Positions 56,490-64,000 of a stretch of 64,000 nt of DNA are shown one piece after another. Both the position numbers and the translations under genes were made by a program. Under the pieces are notes generated by a model. It saw nothing but the letters and a program-made list of their open reading frames with translations, had not been told where the DNA came from and searched no databases. The stretch is taken from the NCBI RefSeq assembly GCF_013456555.2, contig NZ_CP084882.1, positions 372,001-436,000 on the forward strand, read 5' to 3'. The number at the start of each line of letters is the position of its first letter. Within the stretch, counting starts at the first letter, position 1. This DNA comes from Natrinema zhouii (lineage in GTDB: Archaea; Halobacteriota; Halobacteria; Halobacteriales; Natrialbaceae).

Positions 56490-57152
56490 CTATACCCACG
56501 GTGGCGCACGCAGGTCACGCATTGATTCGATGCTGTACTCCGGGGTTATCGTTTCTACTGTCTTCTTCTTGCGTGCCAGCCAGACAGCCGTTACGCCTGC
56601 GGCCTGCGCACCAACGACGTCCGACCGCAGCGAGTTCCCGATGTGTACCGCTTCGTCAGGAGTCGCCGAAAGAGTGTCGAGTGTCCGGTAAAACGGGTTG
56701 GGATCGGGTTTCACACTGCGGCCCGGTTCGGCGTACGTCGTAACATCGAAGTATTCGTGGATACCTAGCGTGTCGAGCTTCGCGCGCTGGTACATCCGGT
56801 CCCCGTTGGTCACGAGACCAAGACGGTAGTTCGAGGCAAGTTGCTCGAGGGAAGCCTCGGCGCCTGGAAGAAACTCTACTGCAGTAGGTTCAGGATCCTC
56901 GAATGCGTTGGCAACAGCCAGTGCATCCCTCGGGTCGCGGTTGGCATCCTCTGCGAGACGCTTGAAGCAGCGCTCGCGAAGATCGGGTGTTGAGTCCGCA
57001 TCAATTTCTGGAATTAGGCTCTCGAACGCAGTGGCATCAAAGAACGGGTCCACACTCGCCGCATCAAAGGCATCCTGCAGCAGATCTTGGGTAGTTTGGG
57101 GGTGTTTACAAATGGTGTCATCGAGGTCCAACAGTACAGTCGAGATACCCAT
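56490..57152 (-). CDS. HAD-superfamily hydrolase
   Basis: A 220-aa phosphatase of the phosphoglycolate phosphatase/HAD-IA type. Seen: motif I STVLLDLDDTICKHPQTTQD, a helical cap (about 15-85), motif II YRLGLVTNGDRMYQRAKLDT, the lysine in RSVKPDPNPFYRTLDTLSAT and motif IV AVHIGNSLRSDVVGAQAAGV. All catalytic residues are intact, unlike the HAD domain at 44001. Substrate unknown. Monocistronic. Confidence 0.9.
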   Translation of the reverse strand: MGISTVLLDLDDTICKHPQTTQDLLQDAFDAASVDPFFDATAFESLIPEIDADSTPDLRERCFKRLAEDANRDPRDALAVANAFEDPEPTAVEFLPGAEASLEQLASNYRLGLVTNGDRMYQRAKLDTLGIHEYFDVTTYAEPGRSVKPDPNPFYRTLDTLSATPDEAVHIGNSLRSDVVGAQAAGVTAVWLARKKKTVETITPEYSIESMRDLRAPPWV

Positions 57153-57489
57153 TGTTGTTGATCAATTGAGATCGACTACGGAAAAGCATTTTCTACGCTC
57201 TCGCAACCACGAGATACTCCCTGTGGAATACATCGCCGCCGCGCTCACTTATTCCGTCCAAAGTTTCGGGTGATGTATGTGGTAGTCATGTAGTGAGAAA
57301 ACTAAATAGGGGTTCATGTGATTGGTGCAGTTATGTTACGCCACCGTTGGCACCGTCTAGTGTTACTTCAGCTGTGAACTGATCAGCCGATCTCGGTTAC
57401 GGCATCGTTGTCCTGCGTACCGGTTGAGGTTTGAAGCGACACTAGTTAGCGCGGTTTGAGAAGTGAGCAGGTCGTAGAGTTGGTTTGGA
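57153..57489. other. intergenic, left flank of an IS6 fragment
   Basis: No gene recognised. The last 60 bp precede the IS6 transposase and probably include its left end, but I could not define an inverted repeat. Confidence 0.4.
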
Positions 57490-57897
57490 ATGATGTTCTC
57501 AGACCTGCTCAGCGAGAGCTACGCGGCGGAATTTGATGAATGTTGGGAGCGTGAGCGGACGGCGACGCCCGTCAGGGTGTTCGCCGTCCGGCTCCACGCG
57601 ACCGATTGTTCGCTTCGGGAGACACAAGCGGTTCTTTACTCACTCGGCGTTGAACGCTCTCATCAAGCGATCCACTGGGTACATCGGCTAGCTGACAGCG
57701 TTCCAGGCCCGGCGGCGGCGCAGCCGTCGCGAGTCGCTATTGATGAAACCGCTGTCAAGGTCAACGGTAACTGGTCTTGGGTATACGATGCAATAGACCT
57801 AGACTCGAAGCTCATTCTTGCTGTCGCAGTGTTCGGACGACGAGGCACCGATCCAGCCGCTGCGTTCCTGCATCGATTGACCGTGAAACATGTCTAA
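57490..57897 (+). pseudogene. IS6-family transposase, 3'-truncated
   Basis: A 135-codon frame: SYAAEFDECWERERTATPVR, VFAVRLHATDCSLRETQAVL, SLGVERSHQAIHWVHRLADS, PSRVAIDETAVKVNGNWSWV, YDAIDLDSKLILAVAVFGRR, FLHRLTVKHV then stop. The HTH and first DDE aspartate (AIDETAVKV) are present; the other aspartate and glutamate are lost with the missing C-terminal half. 57898-57987 has no further match. Confidence 0.8.
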
Positions 57898-57987
57898 CAG
57901 GGCACAATATTCTACTTTCACAGCGCGGAGACATACAATTCTCCGTGGAAAGAAGTCAAATGCAGCATCGTTGAATACTCACGTGAG

Positions 57988-58263
57988 ATGGATGACCTCA
58001 CCGGTTTCCAACGAGATCTCCTGTACGTGATCGCAGGTGACGACCGCCCGTCCGGACAAGATGTCAAGGAGGAGATAGAGGGAAACTATGAAAGCGAGAT
58101 TAATCATGGCCGGCTATACCCAAACCTCGATACGCTTGTCAACAAGGAGTTGGTTGAGAAGGGCGAACTCGACCGACGGACGAACTATTATGCGATCAGC
58201 GACGCAGGAGAGCAAGCGATCCAGGATAGACGAGAGTGGGAAGATCAGTACGTCGAGTTGTAG
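57988..58263 (+). CDS. PadR-family transcriptional regulator (copy 1)
   Basis: A 91-aa regulator consisting of the PadR winged helix only: DDLTGFQRDLLYVIAGDDRP, INHGRLYPNLDTLVNKELVE, KGELDRRTNYYAISDAGEQA. PadR proteins usually repress a nearby membrane or detoxification gene and respond to small ligands. Close paralogue of the gene at 62012. The next gene, 111 bp downstream, is a 95-aa hypothetical protein. Confidence 0.9.
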   Translation: MDDLTGFQRDLLYVIAGDDRPSGQDVKEEIEGNYESEINHGRLYPNLDTLVNKELVEKGELDRRTNYYAISDAGEQAIQDRREWEDQYVEL

Positions 58264-58374
58264 TGCATCCTATATTCGTTCGTTCGAGAATGTTGGAGGT
58301 TCCGACTATTTTGTCAATGAGAAGGCTTATACTGGGAAAATTGAGTCTACCACTGTATGCCAAGTGGGAGAATT

Positions 58375-58662
58375 ATGGCAAATATTGTTACAGTAATCGG
58401 TCGTGGAGTGCCATCCAACTACGAAATTAGCGTCGATGGTGATATCGAACCAGTTGAGACTGACTCGTTCGAGAAACCCACAGTAGTCTCGAAACATGCT
58501 GTCGAGGGGACGATCGAAACCGGAGTCCAACGGTTCCGGTTTTCTGGAGAACTGGCGAACGTGCATGTTCTCGATTGGAACGGAACCGCTGCATCCGAAT
58601 CACCGAGCACACCGGAAGTCCACATCGATTACGGCGTACCCAACCGAAAGAACACCAGCTAG
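58375..58662 (+). CDS. hypothetical haloarchaeal protein, 95 aa
   Basis: An all-beta small protein: ANIVTVIGRGVPSNYEISVD, GTIETGVQRFRFSGELANVH, VLDWNGTAAS. Start at MANIVTVIG, the six codons before it being atypical. Similar small beta proteins are frequent in haloarchaeal accessory regions, but no function is known. It ends 6 bp before the convergent Orc1/Cdc6 remnant. Confidence 0.65.
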   Translation: MANIVTVIGRGVPSNYEISVDGDIEPVETDSFEKPTVVSKHAVEGTIETGVQRFRFSGELANVHVLDWNGTAASESPSTPEVHIDYGVPNRKNTS

Positions 58663-58668
58663 TAAATC

Positions 58669-59787
58669 CTACGGAGTTATATAGGAAAGCGCTTGCAGCT
58701 CGAGCGGTGGACCCATCTGCACGGTCTGGTTGTTCCCAGTAGATCCTGTTGCTGTGAGCGCAGCTGCTAATCGCAGCCACGGACCAACTCGCTGGTGATT
58801 GAGTAATCGCTGGGGGTTCGGCGGCCAGAACAGTACGCTGCCAAGTGGGTCGTCGGGATCACTGTATCGCTCTGGCGGGAGGATTGTCTCGAGCAATGCG
58901 TCAGCGGCGTCGAGGAGTGTCTGGTTCTCCTTGAGGACAGTTGGAACAAGCGAATCGCGGCGCTCGGAAGTAGTCTGGAACGATAGAGCTAGGCGGTATC
59001 CAGTCTCATCAACCCGGATGAGATCGAACGCCTCGAGCCAGTTGCGATAGTTACGGATGGTCCGTGCTGAGACGCCCGCTCGGTCGGCAAGGGCACGCTG
59101 TGACAGGCGGCTTTCGGCTGTGAGAAGCGTCTGAACGATTCGGCCAACTGTCGGTAGAAGATCGGCGAGCAACTGCTTGGGTTCGAGTGTTCCCAACGCG
59201 TAGCGGAGTTCGTCCGGCTGGAGCTCGCGGCTCTCGTCTTCGCCGGCGAGTTGCTGGAGTGCTCGAGCAGCAGCGTACGGTGAGCTGACTAACGCCTGTA
59301 GTAACGAGATACTGTCTCGAGTTGGTCGGGGGTTCTTGGCCTGCAGGATCCGCATCGCAGCCATCGCATAACCCGTTCGATCGACCGCCGAGAGGGTAGA
59401 CGCTGGGCTCCTCCAGTTGGTCGACCTCGTCGAGGATGACGACCGTTCGCGGGCCGTCATGCTGTAGGCGGTCGACGAGTTCGTCGTGAGGCGTCGATTG
59501 TCGGGTGTCGATGGTGGCGCCGAGGTCGTCGAGGATCTGGTAGAGCGTCCGGAATCGGGTATAGTTGCGCCAGTAGTTGACGTAGGTGGTCTCGACGTCG
59601 AGAACCTCTTCTCAGAGTTGTTCAGTGACGAACTTCGAGATTCAGATCTTACCGGTGCCGCTGAGTCCGGTGACTATAGCCGTGTCGGCAGGCTCACCGT
59701 TCGTGATGGACTCGAGGACGCTAGAGAGGTTCTGGTTGACTTCGGCAGTCGCTATCCAACGAACGGTCTATTTCGCACTGAGGACAT
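58669..59787 (-). pseudogene. Orc1/Cdc6-family replication initiator, broken
   Basis: AAA+ initiator text in several frames. The ATG at 59787 is followed by AEVNQNLSSVLESITNGEPA, Walker A VTGLSGTGK with a stop directly after, YVNYWRNYTRFRTLYQILDD, and Walker B VVILDEVDQLEEPSVYPLGG. In another frame come AMAAMRILQAKNPRPTRDSI and the winged-helix end RLSQRALADRAGVSARTIRN, with a long C-terminal part to 58669. Short plasmid-type relative of Orc1/Cdc6. A second C-terminal remnant is at 62344. Confidence 0.7.
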
Positions 59788-59885
59788 CTGTCGAAATGTG
59801 AGGTAGCGCCGTCTAACTTTCTGTACAATTATCTCAGTGTAGCAGAAGACCTATTGTGAGTTGACAGGAAGAATCTTGCAGTGTT

Positions 59886-60503
59886 ATGCCTCAAATGAAA
59901 GACCATCTGGAGCGACTAAAGGACTTCTTTGAAACGGATGAGGTGATACCCACTGTTTCTGCCTTGCTCATCGCCCTACTATTCGTGTTCTTCTCCGACA
60001 TGGGGTACCGTTTGATCGAGATGGGCACGATGCTTCTCTTCTATGCAGTGCTAGTCCGAATGTGGACTGCGATGACACCGAGTGATTCTGACTTGCTACA
60101 AGGACCTTTTTCACACGGGTTTTTTCTCTTCATAAGTTTAGGAGCGGTCGCGATGGGCTTGATGATCGAACAGTGGATTGCATCAATCTCCGGTTCCATC
60201 CTTCCTGCTCAGTTCTTAGCACTCGCTATTCTCGTTAGCCGAGTGTATCTAAATTTCCGTGACTCCAGAAACTTCTTGGAAGCAGTTCTTTGGGAGAATC
60301 TCTATGAGCGTTACGTCGTTTTGATACCGTGTCTGTTCGTTATCTTGATGCCGATCTTAACCCACCAACTCGAGATATCGACTCTGCTATTCTTCAATAT
60401 TAGATTCCTTGTCTCACACACCACCGCTTCTTTCCTATCACTAACTTCTCTGGGTCTCGGGCTCGGAGTCGTGATCTACTTCTACATTGAAGAATACCAG
60501 TAA
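59886..60503 (+). CDS. hypothetical six-helix membrane protein
   Basis: A 205-aa protein with a soluble N-terminal helix (QMKDHLERLKDFFETDEVIP), then hydrophobic segments at about 22-35, 40-57, 74-95, 100-118, 138-158 and 180-200. No transporter signature or catalytic motif. AT-richer than neighbours. Unknown function; divergent from the Orc1/Cdc6 remnant with 98 bp between starts. Confidence 0.65.
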   Translation: MPQMKDHLERLKDFFETDEVIPTVSALLIALLFVFFSDMGYRLIEMGTMLLFYAVLVRMWTAMTPSDSDLLQGPFSHGFFLFISLGAVAMGLMIEQWIASISGSILPAQFLALAILVSRVYLNFRDSRNFLEAVLWENLYERYVVLIPCLFVILMPILTHQLEISTLLFFNIRFLVSHTTASFLSLTSLGLGLGVVIYFYIEEYQ

Positions 60504-60518
60504 CACTTAATTCAGTGA

Positions 60519-60620
60519 TTAATACACTACAGCTCCTTCATTGAGTTCGACCGGATTTTCATATCCTGACTGAACCCGTGCTGTATAGTTATCATCTTTT
60601 GACACCCATTCCCTATACAT
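60519..60620 (-). CDS. micro-protein, 33 aa
   Basis: From ATG 60620: MYREWVSKDDNYTARVQSGY then ENPVELNEGAVVY and stop. The composition is clearly protein-like and haloarchaeal, but the frame is short and may be the end of a lost gene. Confidence 0.4.
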   Translation of the reverse strand: MYREWVSKDDNYTARVQSGYENPVELNEGAVVY

Positions 60621-60947
60621 GATGGAGGATTTACTTTCAATCTACAGTGCCAGTTCAGTATAACCACTAAATTGTATAACACGATCTCGTAAGAGAGTGC
60701 ATCAATTGCTTATTGATTAAATGACTCCCGGACGTCGGCTATCAAAGAAGACACGACGACAGCGACCCGCGTCTAACAGCTGGATGAACTCCAAACACGA
60801 CTCCAGGGTCAATCACTACCCGAAATCGGAAAATAAGGGACACAGGCGCTGTATCCTACAGATGTGTTGACTCAGAACCGTGCAGAATCTGGATGGGCCC
60901 TGACAGAGCTCCCCCACGATTTGGAGTTATCTCTATCCGTGGGTAAC
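60621..60947. other. intergenic with one decayed open stretch
   Basis: A plus frame reads AIKEDTTTATRV-stop-QLDELQTRLQGQSLPEIGK-stop before the SWIM gene's end. It looks like a decayed helical protein. No family; nothing else seen. Confidence 0.3.
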
Positions 60948-61298
60948 TTACGGCGCCGGTGGATTCGCTGTGGCCTGCACTCCGCAGGCCTCAAGTTCGC
61001 GAATTCGCTGTGCGTTGCGTGCAGCCTCGAGAACGGACGTTCGGATCGCGACTGCAACCCGATGTTTGCACGCACCTTGGTGGTGTTCGTCTGCTGGACA
61101 CGGACAGCTGTGCGGCAAGCCGTCCTCGATCGTCACTAGGTACTCATGATCCTCGGGCTTTGCATGGCTGGCGTTGCGAACGAGGACACCCTGCACGACA
61201 AGTTCGAACTCGAAGGCTTCGTACTGGGCGCGTCGGAGCGTCCGCTGGGTCGGTTCAAGTCGCTCGAGCGGATGTGCTGATGATGATGATGTAGACAT
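60948..61298 (-). CDS. SWIM zinc-finger protein
   Basis: A 116-aa protein. The zinc finger is CPCPADEHHQGACKH (CxC...CxH, about residues 65-80), followed by RVAVAIRTSVLEAARNAQRI. Upstream strands (EFELVVQGVLVRNASHAKPE, HEYLVTIEDGLPHS) form the usual SWIM beta scaffold. SWIM domains bind DNA or proteins and are common in haloarchaeal mobile regions. Unknown partner. Confidence 0.88.
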   Translation of the reverse strand: MSTSSSSAHPLERLEPTQRTLRRAQYEAFEFELVVQGVLVRNASHAKPEDHEYLVTIEDGLPHSCPCPADEHHQGACKHRVAVAIRTSVLEAARNAQRIRELEACGVQATANPPAP

Positions 61299-61339
61299 GG
61301 TCAGGTGTAACTACCGTTAAACTGGTCGATCGTCTCGAG

Positions 61340-61588
61340 TTACGCGCTCTCGAAGTCGGAGCAGATTAGTTGAACGCCAAGATCACAGGCAGTTTCACAG
61401 CTCTGGGTCGGAACAAGCCCGAACTTTCCGTAGAAGTCACAGCTCGTGTTAGTGTGCTCAGGCGCATCGAATACGCCGAAGCGGGAATTCCCGACGGTCG
61501 AATCGGACTCTGTAGTGAACTCAACGGCGAGTAGATTCATGATCCGGCTGGCAGTTTGCATCGTCTTTGATCCCTCTACCCCTGTCAC
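61340..61588 (-). CDS. uncertain small ORF, overlaps divergent gene
   Basis: 82 codons or fewer; the likely start is an internal Met giving QTASRIMNLLAVEFTTESDS and ending CDLGVQLICSDFESA. Contains five cysteines. Overlaps the start of the plus gene at 61567 by 22 bp if the longest start is used. Real status unclear. Confidence 0.3.
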   Translation of the reverse strand: MTGVEGSKTMQTASRIMNLLAVEFTTESDSTVGNSRFGVFDAPEHTNTSCDFYGKFGLVPTQSCETACDLGVQLICSDFESA

Positions 61589-61923
61589 GGAGCGAACAAC
61601 TCCACCGGCTGTGCGTTCGTTTCGAGACTGTTGGCTTAGACGATCGACTTTGGTCGCGACGAGAGGGCGACCTCACCGTTCTCTCGCTCGTCGTCCGTCA
61701 GCAGGTCGTATTATCCTCAAGGCCACTGCAGAGTGACGAGCCCGACGCACTGTCGATCCTGGCCGATCTCACTGGATATCCCCGAGAGCGATTCGAATAC
61801 ACGGACAAGATACGCGACCGCTCGGGGATGGAACCAACGCCGATCGTCGACTGGGAACAGGAGGGTGCGTGGGACGATCTCGACGCGAGTGAGCTAGAAG
61901 ACGATCCAGACGATGAAGACTGA
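61567..61923 (+). CDS. hypothetical acidic protein, 118 aa
   Basis: Strands and helices in the middle (REGDLTVLSLVVRQQVVLSS, DALSILADLTGYPRERFEYT) and a very acidic tail (DDLDASELEDDPDDED). No motif recognised. The strong haloarchaeal codon and charge pattern supports it. It precedes the second PadR gene by 88 bp. Confidence 0.55.
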   Translation: MIPLPLSRSEQLHRLCVRFETVGLDDRLWSRREGDLTVLSLVVRQQVVLSSRPLQSDEPDALSILADLTGYPRERFEYTDKIRDRSGMEPTPIVDWEQEGAWDDLDASELEDDPDDED

Positions 61924-62011
61924 CAAATCTGGTATCGTCTAAATCTCCTCTCATAGCCGTTTCCCATGCTGTTTTCGACACTCTTATGCCCTGATAGAAC
62001 ACCGAACAAAT

Positions 62012-62299
62012 ATGTACGATTTAACGGGCTTCCAGCGTGACCTGCTGTACACGATCGCCGGCCAGGATGAACCACATGGACTCGCACTCAAAGAGGAACT
62101 CGAGCAGTACTACGAGAAGGAAATCCATCACGGCCGACTCTACCCGAATCTGGACGAACTCGTCGACAAGGGCCTCGTCGAGAAAGGCGAAGCTGATCGA
62201 CGGACGAACGTCTATACGCTCACGGCTCGTGGCCGCCGCGAGATCGAGGCACGTCGCGAGTGGGAAGACCAGTACGGGGGCGAGCTCCTATCAGAGTAG
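62012..62299 (+). CDS. PadR-family transcriptional regulator (copy 2)
   Basis: A 95-aa protein: YDLTGFQRDLLYTIAGQDEP, EKEIHHGRLYPNLDELVDKG, EADRRTNVYTLTARGRREIE. Nearly parallel to copy 1 at 57988 but GC-richer. Like copy 1 it faces an Orc1/Cdc6 remnant. PadR winged helix alone, so dimerisation would rely on the last helix. Confidence 0.92.
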   Translation: MYDLTGFQRDLLYTIAGQDEPHGLALKEELEQYYEKEIHHGRLYPNLDELVDKGLVEKGEADRRTNVYTLTARGRREIEARREWEDQYGGELLSE

Positions 62300-62343
62300 C
62301 AGACGATCGACACAATGGCCAACAGACGGCTCCTAACCCGCGT

Positions 62344-62790
62344 CTATACCATAATTTCGAGTTCTTTCAACACGATCTCCCGAACCTCGTAGACGGGTTC
62401 GTACTCCGACTCGGATTTCACGATCAACTCATAGCGCTCGAGTTTCGGGAGCCACCCACGCAGCGTTCGATCGTGGACTGGGTTGGCCGCGCGCTCACAA
62501 TACGCTTCATACACTCTACTGCTTGTCGCGGGATGGGTATTCGCCATGACCTCGAGTACGAGTCGCTGTTCACGAGATAGATCTGAGAGTCGGGAGCAAA
62601 CCACGGCCTGGTCCGCGTCGGGTTTTGAGTCGTCGCTCACAGCCCATGTGACTCGGTCGGCCGAGCCGTTTGCGGTAGTCCGGACGCTATGAGAGAGCAA
62701 CGCGATCGTGTCGCGAGCATCTAAATCCGAACATCGGGCAATGTACTCGAGCTCGCTGCCACCGATCACGCTGGGTTCGACGCCGACGCT
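62344..62790 (-). pseudogene. Orc1/Cdc6 C-terminal fragment
   Basis: GGSELEYIARCSDLDARDTI, ALLSHSVRTTANGSADRVTW, RLSDLSREQRLVLEVMANTH and the winged helix PATSSRVYEAYCERAANPVH, DRTLRGWLPKLERYELIVKS. This is the sensor-2 and winged-helix end of an Orc1/Cdc6 initiator. The ATPase part is missing; upstream the frame runs into the 48-bp tandem repeat. Confidence 0.7.
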
Positions 62791-62803
62791 CACGCGTTTT
62801 CTC

Positions 62804-62906
62804 GAGAATCGGGTGACCGAACACGCGGAGAAAGCGACACTCACGCTTCGAGAGAATCGGGTGACCGAACACGCGGAGAAAGCGACACTCACGCTTCGAG
62901 AGAATC
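62804..62906. repeat. tandem 48-bp repeat, two full copies
   Basis: Copies at 62804-62851 and 62852-62899, with the first 7 bases of a third. Each starts GAGAATCGGGTGACCGAACA. The length is a multiple of three; on the plus strand it would encode ENRVTEHAEKATLTLR twice within an open frame. It sits at the breakpoint of the Orc1/Cdc6 fragment. Confidence 0.85.
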
Positions 62907-63523
62907 GAAATCAGAACTATCTCAAGGGACTGACGGCGTTGATTGACGACGTGGCCGGTGTCGGCCTTCGAAGGGGATATCGTCGTATCGGCGGATGCGG
63001 CGCGGAGTCTGGGGATGATTCGGTAGTGGGCGGTGTTTCTCACGCACGTGGTATAGGCCCATCTATCGATCTGTTCCCGAGGCGGCACATCGGCTGTAAT
63101 CGGACGTACCCGAGCCGTCGGTATTCGACTTCGAGAGTTATATTCGCGAGATGGTTCGTGATGAGTTAGACGACTAGAGTTATCGCACTCGAGTTGTAAC
63201 CGTCGCGTGGGATAATACGGTCTTACGGCGGGCCGGCAACACCGAACCTCTACGCATTGGCGCGCTGGCCCGACGGCCAGCACCGTTGTATTCGAAGCTC
63301 AGAATATCGGCAGTGGATTCTGGTCGGTTAACGTGCTGGTCTACTGCAACACTTTACCCACACACAATGCCGTGCCAGACCAATCCAATATGGGTGTTCC
63401 ACAGCACCATCCCAAATAAATAAAATTATTGGATTGTCATTTTTCCAGAAATAGCTCGCGAAGAACAGGCTTGGCCTTTCAAATAGGGACAACTATGATA
63501 TGTTCTACTCTCATCCGATATAC
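62907..63523. other. 617 bp without an identified gene
   Basis: The plus frame continuing from the tandem repeat (QNYLKGLTALIDDVAGVG) looks briefly protein-like and then degrades. Nothing else recognised before the tRNA. Confidence 0.4.
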
Positions 63524-63632
63524 AGGCCCTTAGCTCAGTCTGGTTAGAGCGCTCGGCTCATAACACGATCGGACCCATTAGATCGTGTGAGACACCGAGT
63601 GGTCGATGGTTCGAATCCGTCAGAGTCGACCA
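63524..63632 (+). tRNA. tRNA with CAT anticodon (Met type) and 31-nt intron
   Basis: The D arm pairs (GCTC/GAGC), the anticodon stem is CTCGG/CCGAG, the loop has CAT at 63559-63561, the T arm is GATGG-TTCGAAT-CCGTC, and a CCA follows at 63630-63632. A 31-nt intron at 63563-63593 after anticodon position 37 folds on CACGATC/GATCGTG, as expected for an archaeal bulge-helix-bulge site. The acceptor stem pairs poorly (AGGCCCT with AGAGTCG, about 5 of 7 including a wobble). It may be a damaged or recombined tRNA. An intron in elongator tRNA-Met is known in haloarchaea. Confidence 0.65.
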
Positions 63633-63666
63633 GCATCCGCACGAACGCACTGCACGTGGTGTTGTT

Positions 63667-63688
63667 CCACCCTCGAGAGGGGTGGAGG
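63667..63688. promoter_or_regulatory. near-palindrome upstream of the last gene
   Basis: CCACCCTCGAGAGGGGTGG reads almost identically on both strands and ends about 12 bp before the ATG at 63698. Position fits an operator for a dimeric repressor or a short hairpin. Confidence 0.35.
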
Positions 63689-63697
63689 GTATCACAG

Positions 63698-64000
63698 ATG
63701 TTACGAGTAGACGCGACGGCAGCACAGACAGCGGAAACGCCCGATAACGAGCAGTCAACCGACTACACGACGCCGCTTTCACGGCGGTTCCTCGCGACTG
63801 CCAGTGGGCCGGTCACTCGGATCACTGACCATAGTGACGAGACAACCGAGCGTGTTCGCGCCGACATCTTAATCGAGTACTCGATCGAGACGCTCGAAGA
63901 GTTCGCCACGTTCTGGAGGTTCCGCGATTACCGCAGCTGGAAGCGAGCGGCTCTCGAGGCTCTCCTCGAGAGACAGGAACCCGACGCTGTGACGTACGCC
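63698..64000 (+). CDS. hypothetical protein, incomplete at window end
   Basis: 101 codons from ATG 63698 with no stop before the window ends: QSTDYTTPLSRRFLATASGP, DETTERVRADILIEYSIETL, EEFATFWRFRDYRSWKRAAL. Soluble, rich in charged residues; no domain recognised in the visible part. Starts 66 bp after the tRNA. Confidence 0.6.
   Translation, partial: MLRVDATAAQTAETPDNEQSTDYTTPLSRRFLATASGPVTRITDHSDETTERVRADILIEYSIETLEEFATFWRFRDYRSWKRAALEALLERQEPDAVTYA

Noticed and set aside
59788..59885. Replication origin beside the Orc1/Cdc6 pseudogene
   Set aside because: No G-rich origin-recognition repeats or inverted repeat pairs could be found in the short gap.
62804..62906. Possible CRISPR array
   Set aside because: The copies are directly adjacent with no spacers, and no cas genes are present.

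Overview
The window looks haloarchaeal. Predicted proteins are acidic, and several families are typical of or restricted to halophilic archaea: DUF2270, DUF5786, an archaeal TFB-like factor, Orc1/Cdc6 fragments, ISH3 and ISH1-group insertion sequences, a pyruvoyl arginine decarboxylase, deoxyhypusine synthase, and an intron-bearing CAT-anticodon tRNA. Base composition is a mosaic: GC-rich coding blocks (sufB, 28.2-29.6 kb; dapA-like genes, 37.8-39.7 kb) sit among AT-richer stretches. The density of IS remnants and truncated or frameshifted genes suggests a genomic island or a decaying megaplasmid/integrated-plasmid region.

Layout. 0-5 kb: secreted multicopper oxidase, a TrkA-C membrane protein, gene remnants. 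5.6-11.5 kb: a hypothetical gene, a broken deoxyhypusine synthase copy, a broken DUF5786, IS1595 and IS5/ISH1 remnants, a winged-helix regulator and an IclR regulator. 12-18.3 kb: DMT transporter, DUF2270 protein, a frameshifted membrane gene, a lonB 3' fragment, and a zinc-ribbon-less TFB homologue with a separate zinc-ribbon ORF. 19-25 kb: hemL, MFS transporter, glutamate dehydrogenase, sod fragment. 25-34 kb: mobile-element graveyard (IS1595, a complete DDE IS, IS110, two tnpB pseudogenes) around a sufB with a nonsense codon and two more winged-helix regulators. 34-39.7 kb: ornithine cyclodeaminase-like gene, DUF5786, a frameshifted class III aminotransferase, a broken and an intact dapA-like gene. 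40-49 kb: second MFS paralogue, hemD, intact dys, an ISH1-group element carrying a HAD-Nudix gene, trkA, frameshifted dpsA, broken IclR, pdaD. 49-51 kb: broken dppB and a dppC-copA chimera. 51-56 kb: small-protein cluster with an integrase fragment. 56-64 kb: HAD hydrolase, IS6, two PadR genes each facing an Orc1/Cdc6 remnant, a SWIM zinc-finger gene, a tRNA and the start of one more gene.

The strongest structural observation is a 2.29-kb element (43082-45369). Its ends are ISH1-group-type inverted repeats and it is bounded by a perfect 8-bp direct repeat that includes the stop codon of dys. It holds a dead IS5-type transposase gene and an intact HAD-Nudix fusion gene, so it looks like an insertion sequence that picked up a passenger gene. 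Before insertion, dys and trkA would have converged with about 11 bp between them.

A second theme is decayed duplication. dys, DUF5786, the IclR regulator, the winged-helix regulator and the IS5 element each occur both near 6-11 kb and near 33-48 kb, and different members are intact in the two places. The functional link most worth noting is pdaD (makes agmatine) about 5 kb from dys: in haloarchaea agmatine has been proposed as the aminobutyl source for deoxyhypusine on aIF5A.
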